NCBI RefSeq assembly: GCF_029227915.1
Contig: NC_079875.1
Location: 15,187,001-15,251,000 of the forward strand
DNA: 64,000 nucleotides
Direction: 5' to 3'
Source: Hydractinia symbiolongicarpus
Lineage: Eukaryota; Cnidaria; Hydrozoa; Anthoathecata; Hydractiniidae
Shown: positions 54,878 through 63,837 of the stretch, in pieces
Numbering within the stretch: the stretch's first letter is position 1
How the letters are laid out: every line of letters begins with the position of its first letter
Translations under genes and position numbers: made by a program
Notes under the pieces: model-generated
The model's input: the letters and a program-made list of their open reading frames with translations, nothing else
Told to the model about the DNA's origin: nothing
The model's database searches: none

Positions 54878-57800
54878 AATCTGCATATAATAAAGAGTTG
54901 GTTTAAGAATGCAATCAGCAAACTATATAGTACCGTGTCGGCACCAGTGGCGGCAACTCGCGACGCTCTTGCCGTTCGATTACAGAGTGTGAGGGATACC
55001 GTTGCCTTCTACTATAACAAGGCAAGGGAACAAATTTCGGGAGGGACAACGCTTCACGACGAGATCGAACAGGAGGCAAGGGAAGACTACACGGAGGATA
55101 TTCAAGACCTCGAGGACGATATCCAGATGCTGGAGGATGGAAATAGGATCAAAACATGGCGGCTCAGCAAGCATTTGAACCAACCTCTAAAGGATCCGAT
55201 TATGCAAAAAATTAAGCCACACGTGGACATGCGTGTTAAGGTTGTGTATAGCTTCGGCTGTGATATTTGCCAGGGTGGAGGTGGTGTATCTTTGTATCAC
55301 AAAACTAAGAGCTCCGGTTCGCTGTCAAGTATAGAGGAAATCGAAGCGTTCGTTGAAGAATGTGAAATGAAGCGTCTTGATTTGGAGGATGGCGAATTTT
55401 GGACTAAGGCTTATTTTCCACCTGTTAGGACCCCCAAGACCCCCGGAGCATATGAGGGAAAAATTGTCTTCGATCAGGTACAGATCAAGGTGATAAGTAC
55501 GCGTGAACCTCTCTTGGGATGCGGCCCTCTCCCGGGTTGGCTGCGAGGCAAGAGGTGCATATACGCTATGGATGGCGAAGATGCTAGAACGGACAACTTA
55601 TGCTTTTGGAGATGCCTAGTTGTAAAAGAGAGGGCTAACGTAAAGCAAGGAACAGAGTTTCTAACGAGGCCAGCCCTCACGCTAACCCGAAAGTACGAGG
55701 ACCCTAAGCTTAAGCGCAAGGACGTGCGCCCCACAAAGCTGGTGGATCTTGAGGGAGTTGCCGAAAAAATTCAATATCAACAATAGAGTCTTTGAGCCCA
55801 AGACAGGTCAAACGTATACTGAGCAGGGCTGAGAAGTTCTTTTGCGATGAGGGGTATAGCTATGATGCATCAAAATGGATAGAATACATGTCAAACCAAA
55901 CTGGAATGCATATTCATCACGCGCTATGTGGACATGGAGGAGAACGCGTTATCCAGGATTTTAAGAAGGAGTGGAAAGTTGGCGGCTATGAACCTATTAC
56001 AAAGACCGTCTATGAATACCACGGTTGTAAGTGGCACGGATCTGCCTGTCTGTCCGGGAGAACCAAGGCGGACAAGGCTCATTACACTGCAACCCTATCC
56101 AAGAAAAGGATGATACGGGAAAAGGGCTACGACCTCGTCACAGCTTAGGAATGTGAGAAACCACCTAAAATCAAGAGGTACTTTCAGAAGGAGTTCAGAC
56201 AATATCCCTACTACTTGGTATTTGATTTCGAAGCCCTCCTATCACCTTTAAATTACCAGTAAACATCCGATCTAACATACCTTTCGAGACATGTTCCGAT
56301 AAGTGTTGGTATTGCCGATAGTTTGAATAGTCGCCCGACGTTCATTGAGCACGGGGACGCCAAGGTTTTGGTTAAACAGTTTGTGGAGGAGCTAGAAAAG
56401 AGGCATGCCCTCATTGTAAAAGAAGTCGAGAGAATATACCCGCAGCCCGACGACTTTGACATGCTCTCTAAAAAGAACCGGGAGTTGTGGGATGAGTGGG
56501 TAAATCAAGTGGCTGTAATAGGGTTTAATTCGGGCAAGTACGACATAAACCTGATCAAGCGGCATTTTGTCTAAGAGATCGTCGTGCAAGGCGATAATAT
56601 AAAGGTGTCGAAAAAGATAATGATTGCATGTTCTGCACTACCTCAAGATTTAAATTTCTAGATATCAAAAATTTCTTTGCTCCTGGTCTAAGCTATGACG
56701 GTTGGTGCAGGTCGTTGAAATGTAAGCTTGAAAAGCTCGTGTGTCCATACGAGTGGTTGACGAGCCGCGATAAGTTGGACCATGTTGGACCTGTGGCTCA
56801 CGACGATTTTTATATTTATACGATTTTTACTACGTGGGAGAAACACACTATCCGGCGAAGAGTACGAGACATTCTGCGCTGAGTTTTACAAGCGAGGCTG
56901 CGTCACCGTAATGGACTGGTTGCGTGAGTACAGCTTAGCCGATGTGAACCGTTCATTTAAGCCGCGGACTAGACGAGGCTGCAGTATTACGATGACGAGA
57001 TAGATATTTTGAAGGATGCGGTCGGTATTCCGGGCGTGTCGATGCGCTACGTTTTGAACAAATCCCTACGGTTAAACCCCAAGCTAGAGCTATACGTCCC
57101 AGGAGACCCATGTAGGCATAGGTGTAACGACTCTTGCTATAGCAAGACTTGTAAAGCCTGCAGGAGGTACGGAAAACATGTGACAAATGTACGAGGAATG
57201 AAGCCTACGACCTTCTACGGACGGGGATGGTGGGTGGTCCCGCCATTGTATTTTGTAGATATCACGAACGGGACGTAACGGGTATCAGATCTCACGTGTA
57301 CAAGGAAACCCACAAGTGCAAGACCATTCTAGGGTATGATGCGAACATGCTCTACCCGAGTACCTTGATGCAAGATTTTCCTTGTGGGAAGGAACAGTTG
57401 ATCAAGTTGGCCACACCGACATCGGCACATAACTTAGAGCTAGTGGTGCGGGGTGTGAGGGATGGATCGTTGTTTGGGTTTGCCCAGGTTGATATCGAGG
57501 TACCCGAGGATCTGCCCGAAAAGTTTAGTGAAATGGCTCCCCTGTTTGTCGTCAAAGAGATACCAGATGGGCAAATCCCCAAGCACATGCACGAGTACTT
57601 GAAAACTACGGGGCGCAAGCGTGTTCCGGGTACACGTAAACTTCTTGGTTTGATGAGAGCTGAAAAAATCCTACTGTGTACCCCTGTGCTAAAATTAACC
57701 ATGGGCTGAAAGTGACTGCCTTTCACCAGTTCCTCAAGTACGCCCGGTGTACGCCCTGTTCCCAGAGGAGATTGCTGATGCACGACAACAGGCTGATAAA

Positions 57801-58571
57801 GACCCCGTAAAGCGTATTGCGGGGGATACGACCAAGATGAAAGGCAACTCGTTCTACGGCAAGATTAATGAAGATTTGGCGAGGCACGCAAATACTACGT
57901 TTGCGAGAGATGAAAAGGAGGTTAGTGCTGCTCTGCGAAGCCTGTACTTTGAGAACCTTGAAGAGATTGGGGATGCATATGAGGTAGGAAGGGGCAAACA
58001 CAAGTGTACTATCGATAGAGCCTACCAGTGTGGTATTGCGGTGCACCAACTAGACAAGCTTCGCATGCTCGAATTTTACTACGATTTTCTGGACAAGTAC
58101 GTGGATCGACGAGACTTTAAGTACATTTACATGGACACTGACAGTGCTTATTTTGCCATCTCCGAAGAAGAGTTGAGGGATATCGTTCGTCCCGAACTGC
58201 TTGACGAGTATGATGAGGATGTAAAAAACTGGCTCGTCACTGATAAATACTCGAGTCGAACAGGAGGACTATTCAAACCTGAATTTATTGGGTTTCGGAT
58301 GATTGCCCTGACAGCAAAGTGTTACTTCGTTGAAGGAAAAAAAGGTACGAAATTTTTATGTAAGGACATGTCAAAGAGACAAAATGCTGTGACCTGGAGT
58401 AGATACCTGGGTGCGCTGAGGGGTGGTTTAGACATGGCTAAAAATGTAGGTTTTCGGGTACATGAGCAGGGTATGATCACGTACGAACAAAACAAGCTCG
58501 GGCTCTCGGCGTTTTATGACAAGCGAGTTGTACATGACGATGGTGTACATACCTCTCCGCTTGTGGTTTAA
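54878..58571 (+). pseudogene. Family B DNA polymerase (protein-primed type), broken
   Basis: It would copy the viral genome. The N-terminal part (54878-55786) includes RLQSVRDTVAFYYNKAR and DNLCFWRCLVV, which looks like the Cys-containing N-terminal region of such polymerases. 55880-56146 holds HGGERVI and YEYHGCKWHGSACL, a Vsr-like endonuclease-type region. Exo I is FDFEAL near 56225, and Exo II GFNSGKYDINLIK near 56522. Motif A is GYDANMLYPSTL (about 57337), B KMKGNSFYGK (about 57837) and C YMDTDSAYFA (58128-58157). The DNA region is spread over several frames: stops at 55784-55786, 56146-56148, about 56261 and 56572, and frame changes near 56640, 56825, 57000, 57240 and 57710. Catalytic motifs survive but the gene cannot make a full protein. 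The start is unclear: the frame is open from 54878 without ATG. Confidence 0.88.
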
Positions 58572-58670
58572 GGGAATAAAATGGAAGTGTGTTTGAATAT
58601 CGCTGTAATACTACCCTATACCCTGATCGCTTATATTCTTTTTTGTTATAAACGACTACTAATAAAGATG

Positions 58671-59159
58671 TCTTATGTCGCACAAGTATTCGACATGGCC
58701 TCAGAATCTTTTGAAAATATCGAAAAGCCTATCGATAAACGCCAGGCCTTGAAAGAGGCTCTGAGGAGAGGCAAGAACCACCTTTTACCGCAGAAGTGTT
58801 CAGAAGGGTTTGTTGACAAGGCCCTGGAAGAGGCGGTAGAAAAGGTATATGCCGGGTACGTACAGCGGGAACTCCACGAAAAGGGTGAAAAAACAGCGAA
58901 AGCGTTTAGTACCCACGCCGTCCATGTATATACTAATCTGGTGGCCGATTTTGTGGACATCAACAATATCGAAGATCTTCGCAGAGACATCAACGAGGAC
59001 CCTGTTATCCGGGATGCCATAGCAGACCTGGGCATTCTCGTGTACTGCACGCTGGGTAAATGTTTAGCACCGCTCCTGGTCCTGTCTCACACAGTGAGAC
59101 ATATGAGCAAGAAGAGAGAGGATGCGGAGGAGATGGATGAGGCGGAGACGGTGCTATAA
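58671..59159 (+). CDS. Unrecognised viral protein, 162 aa, intact
   Basis: Starts at ATG 58671 (MSYVAQVFDMASESFENIEK), about 100 bases after the polymerase. It is mostly helical and charged, with a region VDINNIEDLRRDINEDPVIR DAIADLGILVYCTLGKCLAP and an acidic C-terminus (KREDAEEMDEAETVL). A moderately hydrophobic segment (LGILVYCTLGKCLAPLLVL) could touch a membrane. No family known to me. An upstream in-frame extension to 58581 (hydrophobic, LLIK before M) is possible. The next gene starts four bases after its stop, as in an operon-like viral array. Confidence 0.6.
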   Translation, partial: SYVAQVFDMASESFENIEKPIDKRQALKEALRRGKNHLLPQKCSEGFVDKALEEAVEKVYAGYVQRELHEKGEKTAKAFSTHAVHVYTNLVADFVDINNIEDLRRDINEDPVIRDAIADLGILVYCTLGKCLAPLLVLSHTVRHMSKKREDAEEMDEAETVL

Positions 59160-59163
59160 TAAA

Positions 59164-59535
59164 ATGGGTGAAGAAGATCAGAAACAAGAAGAGAGAGTCA
59201 TTACAAAGCCACCAAAACATCCGGGAGGTGTTACGCAGGGACACAAGTTGGCGGCACTTATGAAGAAAAGGAAGGAAGAAATGAAGCAACAACAGGGTAC
59301 TGTAGACCCTGCAGTCAAAACCACTTCTGAGACCAGTTCTAGCAAGTCGATGGACAGTGTCCACATCTATGGGGTAGGAACACTAGCCATATTGGCCATA
59401 GGCGTTGGAGTCTGGTATATGTTTAGCAGGGGTAAAAATGAATCCCAAAACACCACACCGGCGGGCCATCCCGAGCCCCAACAGGGGAAACAGGGCAAAA
59501 CCCAGCCAAATACCGATATTTTTAAAATGCGGTAG
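59164..59535 (+). CDS. Small single-pass membrane protein, 123 aa, intact
   Basis: ATG 59164 gives MGEEDQKQEERVITKPPKHP GGVTQGHKLAALMKKRKEEM, a basic N-terminal half, then VHIYGVGTLAILAIGVGVWY MF, one clear membrane helix (about residues 69-90), then a Pro/Gln-rich tail. The PGGVTQGHKLAALMKKRKEE segment looks like a nucleic-acid or partner-binding basic helix. The layout suits a minor virion membrane protein, but this is inference. It begins right after the preceding stop (CTATAATAAAATG). Confidence 0.6.
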   Translation: MGEEDQKQEERVITKPPKHPGGVTQGHKLAALMKKRKEEMKQQQGTVDPAVKTTSETSSSKSMDSVHIYGVGTLAILAIGVGVWYMFSRGKNESQNTTPAGHPEPQQGKQGKTQPNTDIFKMR

Positions 59536-59544
59536 TAATAATAA

Positions 59545-59799
59545 ATGACCACAAGCAACGTTACACCAGAGGAAAAAGAGATTTCAGATATGCTCTATGA
59601 GACAATTGTAGACCTTGGTTTCACCTTTGCCTATGCCATGGCAGGTAAATTTTTTTTGAATATAACAAGGCCCTCTACAAAAATGGACACTTAAGACGTC
59701 CTCAAAATGGTTGCGTACTTCGTGGCAGGGAGAACAAGTCGTGAAATGGCCGTCTCCAAAGGATGGTTGCCGGCAAGTATCATACCGAAGCCCAAATAG
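59545..59799 (+). pseudogene. Small hydrophobic viral protein with a homopolymer frameshift
   Basis: ATG 59545 reads MTTSNVTPEEKEISDMLYET IVDLGFTFAYAMAGKFF and then leaves frame at the run of eight T at about 59648-59655. The other frame continues as KMVAYFVAGRTSREMAVSKG WLPASIIPKPK to TAG 59797-59799. Intact length would be about 84 residues with one or two hydrophobic helices (FTFAYAMAG and MVAYFVAG). The family is unknown. Confidence 0.55.
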
Positions 59800-59939
59800 A
59801 GTGGACAAGCATGAGTTATGGAAGGAGCCAAGTGCTCGGGACGCAATACTAAATGGATATCAGATGTCGTCGCGTATATAAACAACTATTACCACCGCAC
59901 AAGTTTAAAATTAGGGGCAATGCTTTAACTTAAAGTTGC

Positions 59940-60404
59940 ATGGTCTGCTTGACCAGGGCTAAGGAGAAGCGGGCTGTTAAAAACGACATCGAGGATTTTG
60001 AAATAGACCCCCTTGCTATTGATAGGGAAATTAGAAGTGTTCAACACGATAAAAACTACCTAATCCTTTATGATCTACTCACATGCAGCATTATACCCAG
60101 ATATATTGAGCTTATCGGAGAGAGCACCGAGAAGGCAAGGCTCGTCTAGAGGTACTGCAAGGCGTTGCGGTGTCTGCAGGGTAAATTAGTCGCCCCACTA
60201 CCCCTCGAATACAAGGCCCGAAATACCAAGTTTTGCCCTGCCTGTCAGGGGTCCTTGGTGAACAGTCACGGCGGTGTGTTAATATGTTCCTCATGTGCAG
60301 CGGTATACCACAAAGTTCACAATCGGAATTGTCGAACTATTAGCTTGTATAAACGTTCCCTGATACCTACAAAATTGACCGGTAAAATTTGTGTTTGCCG
60401 TTAA
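59940..60404 (+). pseudogene. Zinc-ribbon protein, possibly a VLTF3/late-transcription-factor-like gene, one nonsense codon
   Basis: One frame from ATG 59940 (MVCLTRAKEKRAVKNDIEDF) to TAA 60402-60404 with a single in-frame TAG at 60147-60149. The C-terminal half has KFCPACQGSLVNSHGGVLIC SSCAAVYHKVHNRNC, a four-Cys zinc ribbon (CPAC...CSSC) plus CH. The helical N-terminal part before a zinc ribbon recalls the VLTF3-like factors of nucleocytoplasmic DNA viruses and some polinton relatives, but the similarity is only pattern-level. It could equally be a different zinc-ribbon protein. Confidence 0.5.
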
Positions 60405-60422
60405 AGGCAAGCACAAATCAAT

Positions 60423-61380
60423 ATGGAGGGTACCAGGAAATGCACGCAATGTAAGCACTATCTTTCTTTGGACAATTTCAGGATCAAGCGTAACGGTAAA
60501 CTAACAAGAATGTGTATTAAATGTCTGGATAAAAAGAAGGCGCCACGTGAACCTACAAATTGTCCCTATCATGGGCAAAAATGTAAGTGTTCAAAATGAG
60601 GAAGCTTTTTATCCCCGGACAGTTTCCAGATCAAGCGTAACGGTCAACGAACCAAACAGTGCATCAAACGCCTCGATGTCAACAAGGCGTCGATGGAGCC
60701 TAAAAAGTGCCCCCCATCGGAGGCAGAGGGCTTGCTGTAAGGAGTGTAAGGGGGGTCATAATTGCAAACATGAAAGGATAAGATCGGAATGTAATGAATG
60801 TGGAGGTGGGGGTATCTGTAGAGAGCATAGTAGGGTGAGATCAAAGGGCAAAAAATGTGGAGGTGGAAGCGTCTGCGACAATCAAAGGATAAGATCTCGC
60901 TGTAAGTACTTCAAGGGTGGAAGCATCTGCGTCGAGCATGGTAGGCGAAGATCAGAGTGCAAAGACTGTGGGGGCAGAGGTATTTGCGAACATAGTAGGC
61001 AAAGATCCACCTGTCCAATTCATGATCCTGTCGGACATCTCGCCCATGTTGTACGCAGCAGAACACACAAAGCTCTACAGGGAAATAAGGAGCTCAGTTC
61101 TCAGGAGTATATAGGGTGCGACATGGCTATGCTGCAGACCCATATTGAAGCCCAGTTTGTTGAAGGTACGACCTTGGATAATTATGGGAAGTGACACATT
61201 GATCATAAAATCCCGTTACAGTATCGAAGAAATTATGATGCTCCATCGCTTGCGGAGGTTGGTAGAAGATTGCACTACACCAATACCCAACCTATGTGGG
61301 CAAGTGAGAATATAGCCAAGGGTAATCGATATATTACGGAAAAGGTGTGGTTTGATAATGAAATCTCTTGGCAAGAATAA
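60423..61380 (+). pseudogene. Zinc-module array plus HNH endonuclease, broken
   Basis: From ATG 60423: two related modules, CTQCKHYLSLDNFRIKRNGK and GSFLSPDSFQIKRNGQRTKQ, then a run of five to six units with the pattern C-x2-C-x-G-G-x3-C-x-H-x-R-x-R-S (ECNECGGGGICREHSRVRSK is one), then the HNH part: EYIGCDMAMLQTHIEAQFVE, HIDHKIPLQYRR and LHYTNTQPMWASENIAKGNR. HIDHKIP holds the catalytic His pair and the closing N-x-KGN-R is usual. Breaks: TGA near 60597, a frame change at the C6 run near 60708, and TGA at 61192-61194 right before the HIDHK motif. Such zinc-repeat/HNH proteins occur in giant-virus-like gene sets; the role here is probably a DNA nuclease. Confidence 0.75.
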
Positions 61381-61970
61381 AATTTTGGATGTTTTAAAAG
61401 ACGGCAATTTTCACTGGCCCGACAAACTGTGGAAAAACACAGCGTGTACTGAACCTCCTGGAAAATGAATACAGACACCACTATCACAAAAAAGTCATTT
61501 TGTGTTCAACAATTAAATGGAACACTACCTATCTTGAAAGGTCCTCACTTTGGAAAGACACATATATATTCCTGATAAACCCAGGAAATGAGCTGTTTGA
61601 ATGGATATCGAAATTGTCGTCGTTATTGGCAGGAGAAGACAGTCTTTTCGTTGTCGATGATGTAATAGCCAACGAGAACCTCGATAAAAAAGGGCAGCCC
61701 CTGCTCGAATTGGCTATTTTAGGTAGGCATCGCAAGCATAGTTTGTGGCTACTCACACATTCATATACTGCCTTGCCCAAGAATTTGCGGAGTCGAAAGA
61801 AAGCCTTGTTTTTATGGTACGCTAATGAGCGCCCGGATATGAAAATGATAGACGAGGAAACGAATCTCATCCCGGACTGGGATGAGATTAAAATTGAACT
61901 GAGGAAATCCAAACACGCTTGCTTGTACGTTAGATTGGAACACTCCAGAGCGTGGGAAATCCTTGAGTGA
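61358..61970 (+). pseudogene. FtsK/HerA-type genome-packaging ATPase, frameshifted
   Basis: It pumps the genome into the capsid. ATG 61358 overlaps the end of the HNH gene (stop 61378-61380). MKSLGKNKILDVLKDGNF leads up to a frame change near 61408-61412, and the downstream frame starts AIFTGPTNCGKTQRVLNLLE, with Walker A GPTNCGKT at about 61416-61439. Walker B is DSLFVVDDVI (about 61640-61670), followed by ELAILGRHRKHSLWLLTHSY, the arginine/sensor region of A32-like ATPases, and ends at TGA 61968-61970. About 200 residues, a normal size for the group. One frame change is the only damage seen. Confidence 0.82.
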
Positions 61971-62012
61971 CCGTGGTGAAATTTTCAGGCCTACTTTGGT
62001 TATAAGAGAAAG

Positions 62013-62725
62013 ATGTCGTCGCAACTCACCCTATTCAACGCAACACCCGCAGGAGCCATTGAAACCCTGTTTGACAAGCAAGATCAACCCCTCTTCAAAA
62101 GGGCAGATCTTGGACGTTTTCTGGGTATTGCTAATATCAAGTCTAATTTTCAATATTTGACCGAGGAAACCAAAACAAGGCAGGGAATTGTGGGGTTAAA
62201 GGGAAAAATCCGCATGACATCTTCGTTACGCTGGGAAAATTACAAGATGAGCTCAAGGAGCAGCGTCAAGCTCTAGAAGACAGAGATGTTAACATTGCCA
62301 TTCTCGAGAACGATCTTGACTCCATGGATGAACAACTCGTGGAGCTGGGGTACGAACTCGAAGTACAGACACAGGAAAACGCAAGGCTTAGAGAAAGACA
62401 TGTACCCAATACTCAGGACCCCGGAATAGACAACGTTATCATCATCCACCGTAAGCACAGCGCACAGAATGACAACGAATACTATCGTTTCCTCTATTAC
62501 TTCACGCGTGTTAAGGGGTGTAATATTAGCAGGAAGAGATTGTGGTTCAGTGAAAATTACCCGGGCGCGGAGGAGATTGTTGTCATCGACAACCCCAACG
62601 GCATGCATGCCTTTAATAGGTTCGAAGAAGAAGGACATGTGGAGCGTTTCAGAAACCATTTCGGTCTTGTGGACATTACTCGGGATAACCTATATGATCT
62701 GGGTGTTCCCCCATTAGAGGACTAG
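62013..62725 (+). pseudogene. KilA/MSV199-type protein with coiled coil and C-terminal viral domain, frameshifted
   Basis: ATG 62013 begins MSSQLTLFNATPAGAIETLF DKQDQPLFKRADLGRFLGIA NIKSNFQYL, the typical start of KilA-N/MSV199 DNA-binding proteins. A frame change near 62195-62205 leads to NPHDIFVTLGKLQDELKEQR, a coiled coil (to about 62400), then VIIIHRKHSAQNDNEYYRFL, YYFTRVKGCNISRKRLWFSE and PNGMHAFNRFEEEGHVERF, a C-terminal domain of the DUF3627/T5orf172-like kind. The stretch usually found between NPHDIF and the coiled coil is short, so a deletion is likely. Role: regulatory or DNA-associated; inference. Confidence 0.65.
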
Positions 62726-62734
62726 GCGGGCATG

Positions 62735-62798
62735 ATTTTCACTACCCTGCAGGGTAGTGAAAATTGTATGCAAAAGTGGGTGGGGTGCCACCCCACCC
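62735..62798. terminator. Two adjacent perfect palindromes between viral genes
   Basis: 62735-62764 is a 30-bp perfect palindrome (ATTTTCACTACCCTG and its reverse complement, no loop). 62778-62798 is GGGTGGGGTG-C-CACCCCACCC. They sit 10 bases after the KilA-type gene and before the next ATG at 62890, where transcription could end or be processed. Confidence 0.5.
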
Positions 62799-62889
62799 CT
62801 TGGAAGAGGGAAAAAGCCTTATTTAGTAATGGGTTCCTATGGAAGATTCTTGGGTGAGCACAGTGAAATTACGTTGATGTATTAGAAAG

Positions 62890-63057
62890 ATGTCTGTTGC
62901 AACAATTGATTATTTCCAAGGAAAACAAGTCCGATCATTTTATGTCGAGGATAAGGGTCAATGTATCGTAGCCTCCGGTGTTTGGAGAGCTGTAGGATAT
63001 AAAAAAAGGGCTGGGGTAGAAGCTCTATCAAATTTGGGTAGCCATAGGTCCCTATAG
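62890..63057 (+). pseudogene. BRO-N/KilA-type gene fragment, cut at its 3' side
   Basis: ATG 62890 gives MSVATIDYFQGKQVRSFYVE DKGQCIVASGVWRAVGYKKR AGVEAL and a stop at 63055-63057. The F.GK.VRSFYVED.GQCIVAS. VWRAVGY pattern is the start of a BRO-N domain (usually about 100 residues plus a C-terminal domain). Only about 45 residues look real, and the sequence then joins the end of a minus-strand gene, so the fragment is probably cut by a rearrangement. Confidence 0.6.
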
Positions 63058-63356
63058 ACCGCCAGGATGTTGTAGTTGCTTATGTTTTGCACCTCCTTGC
63101 CATTCAGGGTAATAAGTAGGCTTTTCACCAGAGATTTACCAATGTTACTGACAATGGTGCGCGTCGTTTTGGTCCCTGTCAGAGCCAGGTCAAATAGGAG
63201 TTTTAGACTGCCCGGAATAATGACATCATTCTGGAGTATGTTAAGTATGTCAATGTACAAGTCCTCATTCTGGTTAATGGTTGACGGGGTATGTGATATC
63301 TGTACCCGCTGACGGCGTCCTTTCATACCTAGTAGCTGCTTGATTTCCGTATACAT
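62958..63356 (-). pseudogene. Minus-strand viral gene fragment, possibly capsid-related
   Basis: From ATG 63354-63356 the minus strand reads MYTEIKQLLGMKGRRQRVQI, then DLYIDILNILQNDVIIPGSL, RTIVSNIGKSLVKSLLITLN GKEVQNISNYNILAVYRDLW. Coding stops making sense after about 63010, where the frame overlaps the BRO-N fragment on plus. The alternating beta-strand pattern with a ...GKEV..I.NYN...VYRDLW stretch resembles jelly-roll capsid-type proteins of polinton relatives, but I cannot confirm it. Its opposite orientation is unusual in this element. Confidence 0.4.
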
Positions 63357-63447
63357 TTATGTTTATTATATGGAAAAATTTTGTAAATAAATGAATAATC
63401 CAGTATTTACACCTGAATAGGATATTGGTAGGCACGATGAGGACAAT

Positions 63448-63777
63448 ATGGGTGGTAAGGAAGATACACAGCAATCAACGCAACTCCCTGAGACACAGCA
63501 ACTTCCATCAACATCGGGGCAACAACAACATACCACGGCCACGGCTATTGATACGGCCCGGCAGCTGGTAGTTCAGAGGGTTAATGAATTATATGACCAA
63601 ATAAGAAAGGACCCAAGGATGGAATCGGTGGAAGTCCATGTGATCCCCTATGAAGATTTTCGTTTGGAGGGAAAACGTCTTCTCTATAAAAATGAGGATA
63701 TTACCGAAAAAGTATATAAGATTAGGATTACTTATAATGGACCGGGGCTTATGAAGACCTGGGTCCATTATAAGTAA
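63448..63777 (+). CDS. Unrecognised viral protein, 109 aa, intact
   Basis: ATG 63448 reads MGGKEDTQQSTQLPETQQLP STSGQQQHTTATAIDTARQL, a Gln/Thr-rich disordered N-terminus, then RVNELYDQIRKDPRMESVEV HVIPYEDFRLEGKRLLYKNE DITEKVYKIRITYNGPGLMK TWVHYK, a compact alpha/beta C-terminal half. No family recognised. Intact and separate from the broken neighbours. Confidence 0.55.
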   Translation: MGGKEDTQQSTQLPETQQLPSTSGQQQHTTATAIDTARQLVVQRVNELYDQIRKDPRMESVEVHVIPYEDFRLEGKRLLYKNEDITEKVYKIRITYNGPGLMKTWVHYK

Positions 63778-63837
63778 TTTGGGAGCAGACCCCATACGTG
63801 CCTTTGTTTCAGAACGTTTGTCATCACGCCCAACAAG

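Noticed and set aside
55474-59364. Minus-strand ORFs opposite the viral genes
   Set aside because: They are shadows of well-supported plus-strand coding frames with polymerase or viral motifs.
54878-61380. Stop-codon reassignment in the viral block
   Set aside because: In-frame stops are of all three kinds (TAG, TAA, TGA) and are mixed with frameshifts, which fits decay and not a changed code.
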